From: Tretioscincus oriximinensis
Lineage: Eukaryota > Chordata > Lepidosauria > Squamata > Gymnophthalmidae
Assembly (NCBI GenBank): GCA_022410635.1
Contig: JAJVDF010000136.1
Coordinates: 894,968-958,967 of the forward strand
Direction: 5' to 3'
DNA length: 64,000 nt
Shown here: in pieces, positions 43,108-53,120 of the stretch
How positions within the stretch are numbered: the first letter of the stretch is position 1
Layout of the letters: each line of letters begins with the position of its first letter
Program-made: the position numbers and the translations under genes
Notes under the pieces: generated by a model
Database searches by the model: none
The model's input: the letters and a program-made list of their open reading frames with translations, nothing else
Told to the model about the DNA's origin: nothing

Positions 43108-43400
43108 TAGCCCATGAGCAGGCACAAATGGCTGAGTGCTGGTCTTTCATTTGAGAGATTGGGTTTCAAGTCCCCATGTCAGACATGGGGAGGTCTCCTA
43201 GGCTGCAGTTGTAGCCAACCCAGCTATTTGAAAGCAAGAGTTGCAAGAAATTGCAACAGATTGCAACTAGATAAATAGGAGCCATCACAACATGATGGGT
43301 AAGATAGAATAAAAGCCTTTTAAGGCGCTTTGAGTTCAGGTGAGAAAAGAAGGTAAAAAAACCAAGTCCTAGTTCTTGTTCGTTTTCTTCTTCTTCGGAG
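43108..43400 (+). mobile_element. SINE A, plus strand
   Basis: Head GCAGGCACAAATGGCTGAGT, B box GGTTTCAAGTCCC, body CAACCCAGCTATTTGAAAGC, tail AAGGCGCTTTGAGTTCAGGT and (TTC)n. Confidence 0.85.
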
Positions 43401-43899
43401 TTTAACTCTGGAATTCTGGGAAAAACATCGAGTCATGCCTGGTGGTGAAACCCAGGATGGAAAGCACTTCTCGTTTGTAAACTTTCCTTTTCTTCTTCTT
43501 ACCACGCAAGCCGTAGCCCACGCCATTACACAGTTATATTTACATAAAACAAAGGCAAAAGGTTTTCTCTACTAAGCATCCTTGACAAATGAATAATTCA
43601 GAAAATCATGATAAATGAACTGCCAGTTTGGGGACGGTAGTACANAATGATCACAGGATTCTTGCTGTGGGTTTTCCAAATCCGCTGTAGTTTGGGAACT
43701 GGGCTTCATTAGCGTTTCAAGGCCTTCAAGGCCAACACACTGAATGTCTGTTCCGCAAGGCTTCCTTTTCCAGTCACATATTTCAGTCCAGTTGTGAGAG
43801 CACACAGACGTTTGGTGCTATTTTAAGGCCTGCTGTTCTATTTGCATGTACCTGCTTTAGGCTAGAAATTTNCAGCACATCCAAAACACATCAAGGTGT
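43401..43899. other. No recognised feature
   Basis: Nothing recognised. Confidence 0.3.
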
Positions 43900-43907
43900 G
43901 TTGTAAT

Positions 43908-44481
43908 TAGGCTGACCAGATGCCCCCTTTTTTGGGGGAGGGGTAACCCGTTTTGGGGTGTCTACCCCGCCCTCCCGGGGGGGGGGGGAGGACCACTATT
44001 TCCCTGGTTTTTGCTGAGGAAAAAAAATGTAAAGAAAAGAAAAAAATAGAAAAAAAATAACTGCAGCACCACTAGGGGGCTCTGGCATCTGGGACCAGCT
44101 CCTGAAGGCACCCTCCCCTCAGTAAAAAATAAAAATTCTCACACACTTCAAGACTTTCTCGCACACTTCAAAATTATATATTTTTAATTTTTTTAAAAAA
44201 GAAATCACTGCACCACCACTAGGGGGTNCTGGCAACTGGGGGCAGCTTCTGAAGGCACCTTCCCCTCTGTAAAAAAAATTAAAAATTCTGATGTACTCCA
44301 AAAATTCTCAGTTTAAAAATTCTCACACACTTAAAAAAATTCTCACATGCTTCACCAATTTCTCGGTTGGGAATTTCGGAAGGGAATGCATGTTGGTGGG
44401 TAATTTGCATATTTATGAATATGCAAATTAGCATGATTATTAATATCCCTGGTTTAGGCCTCAGAAAACCTGGTCAGTCTA
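43908..44481 (+). mobile_element. TGACCAG-long MITE, copy 4, perfect 8-bp TSD
   Basis: TAGGCTGACCAGATGCCCCC to CTGGTCAGTCTA. GTTGTAAT lies at 43900-43907 and again at 44482-44489. Two internal units (CCACTAGGGGGCTCT at 44069, CCACTAGGGGGTNCT at 44216) and the octamer pair are kept. This is the reference copy for the family. Confidence 0.93.
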
Positions 44482-44541
44482 GTTGTAATGGATCCCACAG
44501 TATATTATTGAGTCCCATGCAAGTCAGGCTTTGTAGATACC

Positions 44542-44966
44542 TTAGGCTACGTGCACATTATGTTATAAAACCCGGTATAAATTTATATTCTGGAATATTG
44601 CAATTGCATGTCTNNGCACACGAAACGTCTATATTCTGTGACCAATGTCTCATATCGCTCCTCGATCTCGTCGTACGCTGCCAGAGGCTTTTTTTCTTTC
44701 TTACTCACAGTAGCCTATGGAATCAATTGTTGTGTTCTCGGTTGTTTACTTCTCCCTCGTCAAATTTGTGCACACCCCTGCAGGCTGCCACAAATGCGAG
44801 AGGACAGGGGCTCTCCGGAAAGATGCCTGANTATCCCAGAAATAGTGTATTCTGGTATAAATGGCGTTTACCGCGGGACAACTGCTCAAAAATGCTTAGC
44901 CNGTGTGCTGTAGTCTTTCTCGTCTCTCTCCCATCGAGGTAGAAATATGCTGTGTGCACATAGCCT
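44542..44966. mobile_element. MITE with TIR TTAGGCTACGTGCACA
   Basis: TTAGGCTACGTGCACATTAT at the left pairs with TGTGTGCACATAGCCT at the right over about 16 bp. TAGATACC precedes and TAGATAAT follows (6 of 8 equal), so a hAT-type duplication is possible. The interior has no recognised coding and no match to the TGACCAG family. Confidence 0.6.
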
Positions 44967-44989
44967 TAGATAATTCACATCAGCTTGAT

Positions 44990-45068
44990 GTGACAGATTT
45001 CAAAGAGATAACTGTGTTAGACTGGGTTAGAAAATCTAGCAGAATGGTCTCGTAACACCTTAGAGGTA
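44990..45068 (-). repeat. GTAGAC-family outer-end fragment
   Basis: GACAGATTTCAAAGAGATAA, GTTAGACTGGGTTAG, CTAGCAGAATGGTCTCGTAA. Confidence 0.65.
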
Positions 45069-45249
45069 GCCAATATTTGGATAAACGGAGACAATTTGAT
45101 ATTCAGAATGGCAACACACAAAAACCTATTGGGGACCCCTTATTTTTACTGTTAACCATCCTGAGATACAAGGATAAACAGACAGACTAATATGTTCTAC
45201 TGCTAATGTGTTTTAGGAAGCTGGTACAACATATGTACTGTTTTACAGC

Positions 45250-45326
45250 ACTATCCCCATTTATTTATTTTCATGTCTATACTGNCCTATACTTGAAAGT
45301 CTCAGGGTGGTTCACAATTAATAACA
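45250..45326 (-). mobile_element. L2-like tail, minus strand
   Basis: (TTTA)n, CCTATACTTGAAAGTCTCAG, GGTGGTTCACAATTAATAAC. Truncated by the following CR1. Confidence 0.55.
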
Positions 45327-45993
45327 GGTGAAAGGGACCTGGGTTTATTGGTAGATCACAGACTAAACATGAGTCCACAGTGTGAAGCAGCTGCAAAAAA
45401 GGCAAACACAAACCTGGGGTCTATTAAGATGAGCACAGAATCTCAATCACGCGAAGTAATTATTCCTCTCTACAGTACTTTGGAAAGACCACACTTGTGT
45501 TCAGTTCTGGGGGAGGGGGATTTAAAAAGGACATTGATAAATGAGAGCAAGTTCAAAAGTGAGTTACAAGGATGGTGAGTGGTCTGGAAACCATGACTGA
45601 AGAGGAACGGTTAAAGGATCTGGGGATGTTTAGTCTGCAAAAGAGAAGACTGAGAGGAGATTTGATAGCTGTTTACAAATACCTGAAGGGCTGTCACAGA
45701 GCAGAGGAATCAGCATTGTTCTCATTGGCACATGGAAGGATTAGAAACAAAGGGATGAAACTGCAGGGGAGGAGATTTTGATTGGATATCAGAAAAAACG
45801 TTCTAATAGTCAGGGTGATAAACCAGTGGAACAGTTTGCCACAGGAGGTGGTGAGTCTGCCTTTGCTGGATATATTTAANAGAGANTGGACAGTCATTTG
45901 TCTGGGATGGTTTAATGAATCCTGCATTGAGCAGGGGGTTGGACCCAATGGCCCTAGAGGTCCCTTCCAACTCTATGATCCTACAGAATTAAC
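45327..45993 (+). pseudogene. CR1 LINE 3' region (GATTCTAT lineage)
   Basis: Segments at 45348-45578, 45572-45781 and 45782-45900 read as the C-terminal RT thumb and tail of a CR1 pol protein. Visible words are NMSPQCEAAAKKAN, SREVIIPLYSTLERPHL, LGMFSLQKRRLRGDLIAVYK and NQWNSLPQEV. It ends CCCTTCCAACTCTATGATCC. Frameshifts and one stop. Best copy of the second CR1 lineage. Confidence 0.88.
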
Positions 45994-45999
45994 ATTGTT

Positions 46000-46265
46000 T
46001 AAAACCATAGCACCAGAAAGTTGGGAAAGGGGAGCTGTCCAGGTTGAAGAGATGCATCTTCACGTGTTTTCTAAATGTATAGAAACTTGGTGATTGGTGC
46101 ACCCCAAAGGGGAGACTATTCCATAGGCTCCCACTGAGAAGGCCCTGTCCCAGGATTCCATCCTCTTTGCTACTGAAAGTGGTGGTACAAGCAGGAGGGA
46201 ATCCTCTGCAGAGTTTAAGATACAGGTACACAGTGCAGACAATGTGGAATAGAGGGGTCCTCCAG
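46000..46265 (-). mobile_element. L2-like LINE internal fragment
   Basis: AGGCTCCCACTGAGAAGGCC, AAAGTGGTGGTACAAGCAGG, GGGAATCCTCTGCAGAG correspond to the 36602-36700 fragment. Clade tentative. Confidence 0.45.
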
Positions 46266-46548
46266 CCAACTTCCTGTAGCAGTAGAAATGTTTCCTGTGG
46301 GCAGGAGTGACTTCAGGGTGTCTGGGAATGTATTCTCCTACCCACTGTTAGCTGCAGTGCAGGGTGGGAGCTGTAGTCTGCAGGGCAGGACTCTGTGCAT
46401 GTTGGACTGAAGGGGCTGTCTGCTGCTTGGACTACATTTCCCAGCAGGCCCTCACACCACCACAGCTCCTGTTTCACTTTCTTCACACTTGGACTGCTGC
46501 TGCTGCCACTGTTACTTTGTGGAGCTGTTCGGCATTTAAGCTTTTAAA

Positions 46549-46979
46549 TAGACTGATTTTCTGAGACCCAAACTGGGCTAATTAATATTAATGCTAATTT
46601 GTAAATTCATAAATATGCAAATTACCCATCAACATGCATTCCCTTCCAAAATTTCCACCCAAGAAATCGGTGAAGCATGTGAGAATTTTTAAACTGAGAA
46701 TTTTTGGAGTACATCAGAATTTTTAAATATTTTTAGAGGGGAAGGTGCCTTCAGAAGCTGGACCCAGTTGCCAGAACCCCCTAGTGGTGGTTCTTTTTTT
46801 TGAAGTGTGCGAGAAAGTTTTGTGAGAATTTTTATTTTTTACTGAGGGGAGGNTGCCTTCAGGAGCTGGTCTCAGATGCCAGAGCCCCCTAGTGTAGCTG
46901 TAGTGAATTTTGCGGGGGGGGGGCTCCCCCGGGGAGGGCAGGGTAGACACCCCACAAAAGGGGGCATCTGGTCAGCCTA
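46549..46979 (-). mobile_element. TGACCAG-long MITE, copy 5, minus strand
   Basis: TAGACTGATTTTCTGAGACC to GGCATCTGGTCAGCCTA. TTTTAAA precedes (46542-46548) and follows (46980-46986). Two decayed CTCF-like motifs on the minus strand at 46773-46787 and 46881-46895. The 5' portion is shortened. Confidence 0.88.
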
Positions 46980-47862
46980 TTTTAAACCACTTGTCAAGTG
47001 AAAAAATGATGTAGAAAAGCAGGTAGAAACATAACTGATACCCGTAGTTTCCGGAAGACGAAAAACTGAATCTGGTTGTTTGTTATTGTTGACAACTGGC
47101 ACCCAGTCTATAGAGAATCCCTTAAAATGCTTTACCAAGCCCTCTTGGGGAAGGAATGCATTAAAAACATACTCCAAAGCTGCCGCTTTAGTTATTTAAG
47201 CATAAGACCCCCCCTAGTATTCATTTTAAAAGCTCGATGTCCTCACATTACGTCTTCAGCGAAAACATACCACTGGCTGTATTTCCAGATGCCGTAATTC
47301 CAATTTATCCCCCACCCCTTTTTTTTTTAAAAAAATCTGCAATTAATGAATTAAATTGCTTAATGACATTGTAATATTGATTTATGCCTTCAGCCTACTT
47401 ATTTATCTTCATCAAAAGAACCAAGCCACGATTTCCCCCTCCNCCCCCAACCCCTGGACAATTATTTCAGTTAAGCAAAGATAATTTAAGAGGTGCTATT
47501 AAAATGCAAGATATTGCATCCTAGCTGTTATGGAATAAAAGCGAAGTAATTTACTGTAATGCAGCACTTTTAGCAGGCTCGTGAAAGGCAGTCAATAAAG
47601 TCGGGCCTCTTGCTTCAAAGTAACCTCTGCAAATCATTTTCGGTGCCTTGGCAAGGGGTGACAGGACCATATCTCAGGAGGTTGGGCATTTAAAACCCCA
47701 TTACAAAGTCCTAGAATGCCCTACATACTCAGCGTAATAAAGATGAAGAATCCAGGGCTGCCTTTCTTCTGCTGAACACAGGGTAGGAATTTCCCTGCAC
47801 TATGGGAGAGCAAGACTTGCTAACCATTGCAGGGGAGAGAAAGAATATGCACTGGTTCCTTT
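46980..47862. other. No recognised feature
   Basis: Nearly 900 bp without a recognised repeat or exon. Confidence 0.35.
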
Positions 47863-47870
47863 GCGTATAC

Positions 47871-48510
47871 CAGCCTTTCTCAAAGTGGACGATAACGCCC
47901 CCTTGTGGNCACTGGAGGCCTATAGGGGGGCAGTGAAGGGCACAGAGAAGATTGGGGGGCGTTGAAGCGGTTTAGGGGGGCGATGGCTAATTTAAANNNT
48001 TTTTTTGCTTTTAACACAAACAAAAGCCAATCCCGCAATTGTACCCTGGATTGTGGTCCATCGTTCAACGATTCTTGATAGCATTCCCATCATCGTATTT
48101 GTGTGAAGGTGGATTTAGTGCTGTGGCAACGTTGCTAACTAAAAAGAGAAATCGGTTGCAGATTACCGAACGCGGAGACTTACGGCTGTTTTTGAGTAAA
48201 TTCGAGTCTGATATTAACAAACTTGTTAAAAANCATCAAATTCATCCTTCACGGTAGATTAGTTTTCAAATTCAAATTGAAATGTTTGTTTTAATAACAT
48301 GAATAAAAGTTTTCCTAATATTATAAAATGGTGTTTTACATTACCCTCATCAGAAAGTCTTATTTTCACATGACACACATCATTTAATCATTAAAATAAT
48401 GACTGCGATGGTGATTCTTAAGATGTAGTAAAGTAAAAAAAATTGGGGGGCGCTAGAAAATAATTAATTCTCGAAGTTGGCGGTAGACAAAATAAGTTTG
48501 CGAACCTCTG
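47871..48510 (+). mobile_element. hAT transposon remnant, internally deleted, perfect 8-bp TSD
   Basis: CAGCCTTTCTCAAAGT at the left and the inverse of CAGAGGTTCGCAAACT at the right form imperfect hAT-type terminal repeats. GCGTATAC occurs directly before (47863-47870) and after (48511-48518). Only the 3' part of a transposase gene remains inside. Three Ns at 47997-47999. Confidence 0.9.
48010..48257 (+). pseudogene. hAT transposase C-terminal dimerisation segment
   Basis: The frame reads PIPQLYPGLWSIVQRFLIAF, then SSYLCEGGFSAVATLLTKKR, NRLQITERGDLRLFLSKF and ends HQIHPSR at 48257. The S-Y-L-C-E..FS.....K..RN.L pattern is the hAT C-terminal dimerisation domain as in ZBED5/SCAND3-like domesticated proteins. 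The zinc finger and catalytic (RNase H-like) parts are absent, so it cannot transpose itself. No splice signal was found that would join it to a host gene. Confidence 0.85.
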
Positions 48511-48827
48511 GCGTATACGAAGACTTTCTGCATATTGAACTGGGGAACAGTTCAGGTAACTACAAGCATTGAAATGTCCAGGGGCTGCCTTTCCATCAGC
48601 CTCCAGAACGATGTTCCGGTGCAGTTACCATCCAACATTCCACATATGACACACTCACAACCAATTGCAGTGAAGCATATAGAGTGAAGAAAGGATAGAG
48701 AACACCGCACTCATCCTTCCTCCTCTTGAGTTAGGAACAGGAATGTTTCTGCCTGGGGGAAATGTCAGTTCCCCCAGTTTCTTCTCAGTCAGTTCCAATA
48801 GGAAGGCTTCCTGACAACAGGCTAGAT

Positions 48828-49638
48828 CAGGGTGGGCAAACGTTTTGCAGTCGAGAGCCANTTTTTGGCCACGCCCCCTTCACAGAGTGACTGACTTGGG
48901 GCCGCACAGCCACGCCCCTTTCCCAAGCCACACCCCTTCCCAAGACTTTTTTCCTTTACCTTCCTTTTNCTTTCCTGTTTTCCTTCTCTCTCTTTTTCTT
49001 TCCATTCAGGTTTGCTGACACAGGGCTCACCAAGAGCAGTTCCAGACGCTGATCAGTTCCGGACATTTTTGGGAGGTAAAATGGGGGAAATCCTCCCCAC
49101 ACACACACACACACACCGGTTCTTCTGGTGAGGTCTCAGCCTCTTAGAAGAAGAAGAAGAAGAAGAAGAAGAAGAAGAAGAAGAAGAAGAAGAAGAAGAA
49201 GAAGAAGAAGAAGAAGAAGAAGAAGAGAGGAAAAGGGAGAGGAGAAAAGGAGAAGAAAAGGAGAAAAAGAAAAGAAGATCTACTACTACCAGAACTGGGT
49301 TCTTATACCCCACTTTTCTCACCTTTCAAAAGGACTCAAAGCAGCTTACAAGGGTATTTTGCCCAAAGGCTTACATTCTATCTTCCCCACCATTTATCTA
49401 CTTGCAGTCAGTTGCAATTCCTGCTTTTGAATAGCTGTGTTGGCTACAGCTACAAGCTAGGAGAAGATGCTCCCCCCTTCCCATGTCCAACACAGGGCTT
49501 CGAAATCCCATCTCCCAGATGAGAGACCATTTCCTTAGCGATTGTGCTATCTGTGTCTGCAGATAGCAACCAAAGAGCTGCAGGTGGTTCTAGAGCCACA
49601 TTTTCTGTCCTGTAGATGATACAGCAGCCACATCCCTA
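48828..49638. mobile_element. Possible hAT-like element split by SINE A
   Basis: CAGGGTGGGCAAACGTTTTG at the left is a typical hAT start. The right part (49565-49638) contains AAGAGCTGCAGGTGGTTCTA, GAGCCACA and ends CACATCCCTA. CTAGA is found just outside both ends. A SINE A lies between. The interior shows repeated CCACGCCCCTT words. Ends are imperfect. Confidence 0.45.
49140..49562 (-). mobile_element. SINE A, minus strand, with (GAA)n
   Basis: About 80 bp of pure GAA from 49147 to 49226, impure to 49280, then GTTCTTATACCCCACTTTTC, TCAAAGCAGCTTACAAGG, CTTTTGAATAGCTGTG, CACAGGGCTTCGAAATCC, GCGATTGTGCTATCTGTG. Confidence 0.88.
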
Positions 49639-49664
49639 TTCTAGAAAAACAACAACTACTATGC

Positions 49665-50051
49665 TAGACTGACCAGATGTTCTGAGGCTCATACCGGGGT
49701 AATTAATATTCANGATAAATTGCATATTCATAAATATGCAAATCACCCACCAACATGCATCCGCCTCTGAGAAATCTGCGAAGCACGTGAGAATTTTTAA
49801 AGTGTGTGAGACTTTTTTGAAGTGTGTGAGAAATTTGGATTTTTAATTTTTTTTTTGAGGGGAGGGTGCCTTCAGGAGTTGGCCCCAGTTGCCAGAACCC
49901 CCTCGTGGGGGTGCAATGAATTTTTTAAAAAATCATTTTTTAAATTGTTTTTTCCTCAGCAAAAAACAGGGAAATGGTGCCCCCCTGGGAAGGCGCGGTA
50001 GACACCCCAAAANCACGTTCCCCCCCAAAGAGGGATAACCTGGTCAGCCTA
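49665..50051 (-). mobile_element. TGACCAG-long MITE, copy 6, minus strand
   Basis: TAGACTGACCAGATGTTCTG to CCTGGTCAGCCTA, flanked by ACTATGC on both sides (49658-49664, 50052-50058). About 390 bp: one internal unit is missing and the remaining CTCF-like motif is decayed (CCTCGTGGG). Confidence 0.88.
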
Positions 50052-50058
50052 ACTATGC

Positions 50059-50671
50059 TAAATATACCTAATCAAAATTATTTCTGCAGAGTTTCAGACT
50101 GAAGAAGTGTTTGTTTTCAGTGATTTGAGTATGCAATATTTTTTTTTAACTTTCAAACAACCCTCCCTTTTCAATGTTAACTATGTTAGACACTTGCTAT
50201 CAATACTGTGAGGGCTTTTATTTAGAATGCATTTTTATTATGGTTTTATGAGTTATTATTTTGGTGCAATGAAGGCCGCTGTCAGAATACAGAAAATCAG
50301 GATATAAAGAGTCGGGGACCCCTTGTGACTTCTTTCCCGGGCATACATGTCAAGGATTATTTTCTTTTATTTCACCTGAATTGTTGTATTTATGTATTAT
50401 GTATTTCTCTCTTGTATATTCTACGAGCTGCCTCTGGTTTAGGCTGAGAAAAAAGGCTAGAGCTGTTCAAGGTTAATAAAGTCCCTCTAAGGGCAAGCTG
50501 TTTATCAGCTATAACAAGAGAGAGAGAAAAAGAGGAATCGCATTAGCTCCATCATACTCAAAGAATCAGATAAAAAAAACACTCTCTGCTGTTGTTGACA
50601 TGTCCTTTTTCTCAGAAATCATGGGTCTGTTGGGTTTTTCTCCCTCATCATAGAATNTCCAAGATGAAACA
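50059..50671. other. No recognised feature
   Basis: A/T-rich; nothing recognised. Confidence 0.3.
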
Positions 50672-50852
50672 GACTTCTAGAGTCATAGAGTTGGTGGGGA
50701 CCTCCAGGGTCATAGAGATGGAAGGGACCTCAAAGGCCATTGGGTCCAGTCTACTGCTCAATGCACTGAATGAAGACTTTCATTAAAGGAGAACTCACTG
50801 CCTCTTAGCAGGCACGGATAGCTCAGTTGCTAAGGAATCCATCTCTCAGCTG
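50672..50852. repeat. CR1(-)/SINE A(+) composite, copy 3, cut by the gap
   Basis: CR1 tail words on the minus strand (TCATAGAGTTGGTGGGGACC, GATGGAAGGGACCTC, CTGCTCAATGCACTGAATG) lead through GAACTCACTGCCTC into the SINE A head GCAGGCACGGATAGCTCAGT, which stops at the N run. Confidence 0.7.
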
Positions 50853-51192
50853 NNNNNNNNNNNNNNNNNNNNNNNNNNNNNNNNNNNNNNNNNNNNNNNN
50901 NNNNNNNNNNNNNNNNNNNNNNNNNNNNNNNNNNNNNNNNNNNNNNNNNNNNNNNNNNNNNNNNNNNNNNNNNNNNNNNNNNNNNNNNNNNNNNNNNNNN
51001 NNNNNNNNNNNNNNNNNNNNNNNNNNNNNNNNNNNNNNNNNNNNNNNNNNNNNNNNNNNNNNNNNNNNNNNNNNNNNNNNNNNNNNNNNNNNNNNNNNNN
51101 NNNNNNNNNNNNNNNNNNNNNNNNNNNNNNNNNNNNNNNNNNNNNNNNNNNNNNNNNNNNNNNNNNNNNNNNNNNNNNNNNNNNNNNNNNNN
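50853..51192. other. Assembly gap (340 Ns)
   Basis: A continuous run of N. The sequence before it is a SINE A head, so part of what is missing is probably the rest of that SINE. Confidence 0.99.
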
Positions 51193-51204
51193 TTTTTTTT
51201 CTGA

Positions 51205-51384
51205 TATATAATCTGTATCTCTGACTGCAAGTTTTAAAATATTTCCCTGGATCTGTTTTTATCATTTTTATTGTATTGTACTGGTTTTTATNAAATTCAT
51301 CTTGTATTTTATATTTTGTACTGTATTGTGAGCCGCCCAGAGCCTTTTNTGGGGTGGGCGGGATATAAATTCAATAGNAAAGTA
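51205..51384 (+). mobile_element. LINE or SINE 3' tail of a second type
   Basis: TGTATTGTGAGCCGCCCAGA, GGGGTGGGCGGGATATAAAT, then a short A-rich end. It resembles L2-type tails but is distinct from the CCCTGAGACC type. Confidence 0.55.
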
Positions 51385-51386
51385 AA

Positions 51387-51442
51387 GAGTGACGCTGCAG
51401 CACTTCCGAGCCCGTTTTTATGGTAACACAGTCAGAACGATG
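51387..51442 (+). repeat. Shared 57-bp block, copy 2
   Basis: GACGCTGCAGCACTTCCGAG, then GGTAACACAGTCAGAACGAT; see 22996-23052. Confidence 0.6.
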
Positions 51443-51539
51443 GGCTTGAGCAATGCAAGTCTAATTCTTCAGATGTTACAAAAGTGTTCTCATTTATTAG
51501 TGTTTTTATTTGACGAAAGGCTAGTGATGGGGGAATATT

Positions 51540-51642
51540 TATTTATTTTACTTTTATTTATTTATTGTTGATTTATATCCCGCCAGTGGTCCAAGGGCTG
51601 GTGAAAGAGGACCAATAATTGTTTTAAAACACACATTAGTAA
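51540..51642 (-). mobile_element. LINE tail, minus strand
   Basis: (TTTA)n, GATTTATATCCCGCCAGTGG, CCAAGGGCTGGTGAAAGAG. Confidence 0.5.
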
Positions 51643-51819
51643 AACGTTGTAAAAGATCCATATCTTTCCTCCCTCCAACCCACCTGGAAAGACAGAAATG
51701 GACTGGATGTAGAATGTGCCCCTGTTTTCTTTATCGTATGTTCTTAATTTTATTTGTTACATATGGTGGTGGTAATGATGAAGACGCTGATCATGCTTTC
51801 AGGTACGGTGATTTTAAAT

Positions 51820-51896
51820 ACGTTAGTTCTGTTTTTACTGTAAACTGCTGTAAGACCTTTGGGTATAGGGCAGCGTAGAAATGCAAACAAAAAACC
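51820..51896 (+). mobile_element. L2-like tail
   Basis: GTAAACTGCTGTAAGACCTT and TGGGTATAGGGCAGCGTAG are a decayed form of the CCCTGAGACC tail. Confidence 0.6.
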
Positions 51897-52061
51897 GAGT
51901 GAATGAATATTTTCCTTCACTCNAGCTATGGATTTAGAGCAGGTAAGACCTGACTGTTCCACTTTTGCCTATGGAGAAAAGGATGGGATTTTGGGAATAG
52001 GGCATTCTCTGTGGCAGCCCCTAAACTATGGAATAGCCTCCCCTTTGAGATACGCCTCTCA

Positions 52062-52607
52062 TAGGCAGACCAGATGCCACCTTTTTTTGGGGGGGGGAAA
52101 CCCAGTTTTGGGGTATCTACCCCACCCTCTCGGGGGGAGTGCCATTTCCCCAGTTTTTGTTAAGGAAATTTTTTTAATTTTTTTTTAAAAGATTACTGCA
52201 GCACCACTAGGGGGCTCTGGCATCTGAGACCAGCTCCTGAAGGTACCTTCCCCTCAGTAAAAAATAAAAATTCTCACACACTTCATAACTTTCTCGCACA
52301 CTTCAATATATATAATTTTTAATGTTGTTTTTTTTAATTGCTGCACCACCACTAGGGGGTCCTGGCAACTGGGGTCAGCTTCTGAAGGCACCTTCCCCTC
52401 TGTAAAAAAATTTAAAAATTCTGTTGTACTCCAAAAATTCTCAGTTTAAAAATTCTTGCACGGTTAAAAAAAATCTCACATGCTTCACCAATTCTCGGGT
52501 GGAAATTTTGGAAGGCAATGTATATTTATGAATATGCAAATTAGCATTACTGAATATGCAAATTAGCATTTCCCCCGGTTTGGGTCTCAGAAAATCTGGT
52601 CAGTCTA
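52062..52607 (+). mobile_element. TGACCAG-long MITE, copy 7, inside L2
   Basis: TAGGCAGACCAGATGCCACC to CTGGTCAGTCTA, flanked by GCCTCTCA (52054-52061) and GCCTATCA (52608-52615), 7 of 8 equal. It carries CCACTAGGGGGCTCT at 52204 and CCACTAGGGGGTCCT at 52349. Part of the octamer region is duplicated (TATGCAAATTAGCAT twice). Confidence 0.92.
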
Positions 52608-52695
52608 GCCTATCACCATCTCTGTGGGTATTCAGAAAATGCTTTAAGTTCAGAAAACCTCTTTATTTTGGCCTTTGGCTGAAAAAAACCCTGCA

Positions 52696-53041
52696 AATTT
52701 ATATCTTGTTTCAGTGTTCATTATGTTCAAAAACCAGAGAAAAATATCAACAACCTATTTTTTTGCCTAGTATGTCCATACCGGACTTCCAGAAAATTGG
52801 GTTTCTTCTGAACAACCAGGACGAATCCTTTACGGAACAGGTGGCCTTTTTCTTGATTGATCTAATTGATTCCTTGACTACCTGAGTCCATCTGGAATGG
52901 TCTATAATCTTATTTCGCCGTATTGCCCANCTGTAACTTCTTTTTGTTGCNTACTCGTGAAAGTTTATATTTGATTTGTTTCTTGCATTGGATGTCTTTC
53001 TTCTTTTTATGCCAATAAAGGCTATGATGATGATGATGAAT
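52696..53041 (+). mobile_element. Unassigned LINE 3' fragment with (ATG)n tail
   Basis: A short frame ending LLNNQDESFTEQVAFFLIDL, then an untranslated part ending ATGCCAATAAAGGCT and (ATG)n. It interrupts the L2 copy. The clade is not identified. Confidence 0.5.
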
Positions 53042-53120
53042 ATGTTAATTAGGGGTTTCATTGTTAACCGCCCTGAGACCTTTGTGTGTAGGGCGGTATA
53101 GAAATGTAAATAAATAAGGG

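Larger units (their letters stand above)
51925..53120 (+). mobile_element. L2-like LINE 3' region split by two insertions
   Basis: Part 1 (51925-52061) has GGGCATTCTCTGTGGCAGCC and CTATGGAATAGCCTCCCC. Part 2 (52616-52695) has TCTGTGGGTATTCAGAAAAT and TTTTGGCCTTTGGCTGAAAA. Part 3 (53042-53120) has TTGTTAACCGCCCTGAGACC and GTAGGGCGGTATAGAAATG. The intact order of these blocks is visible at 63240-63480. A TGACCAG-long MITE separates parts 1 and 2, and another LINE fragment parts 2 and 3. Confidence 0.8.

Noticed and set aside
49053..49430. Poly-Arg or poly-Ser frames
   Set aside because: Translation of the (GAA)n tail of SINE A; the same applies at 55488-55805 and 60804-61180.
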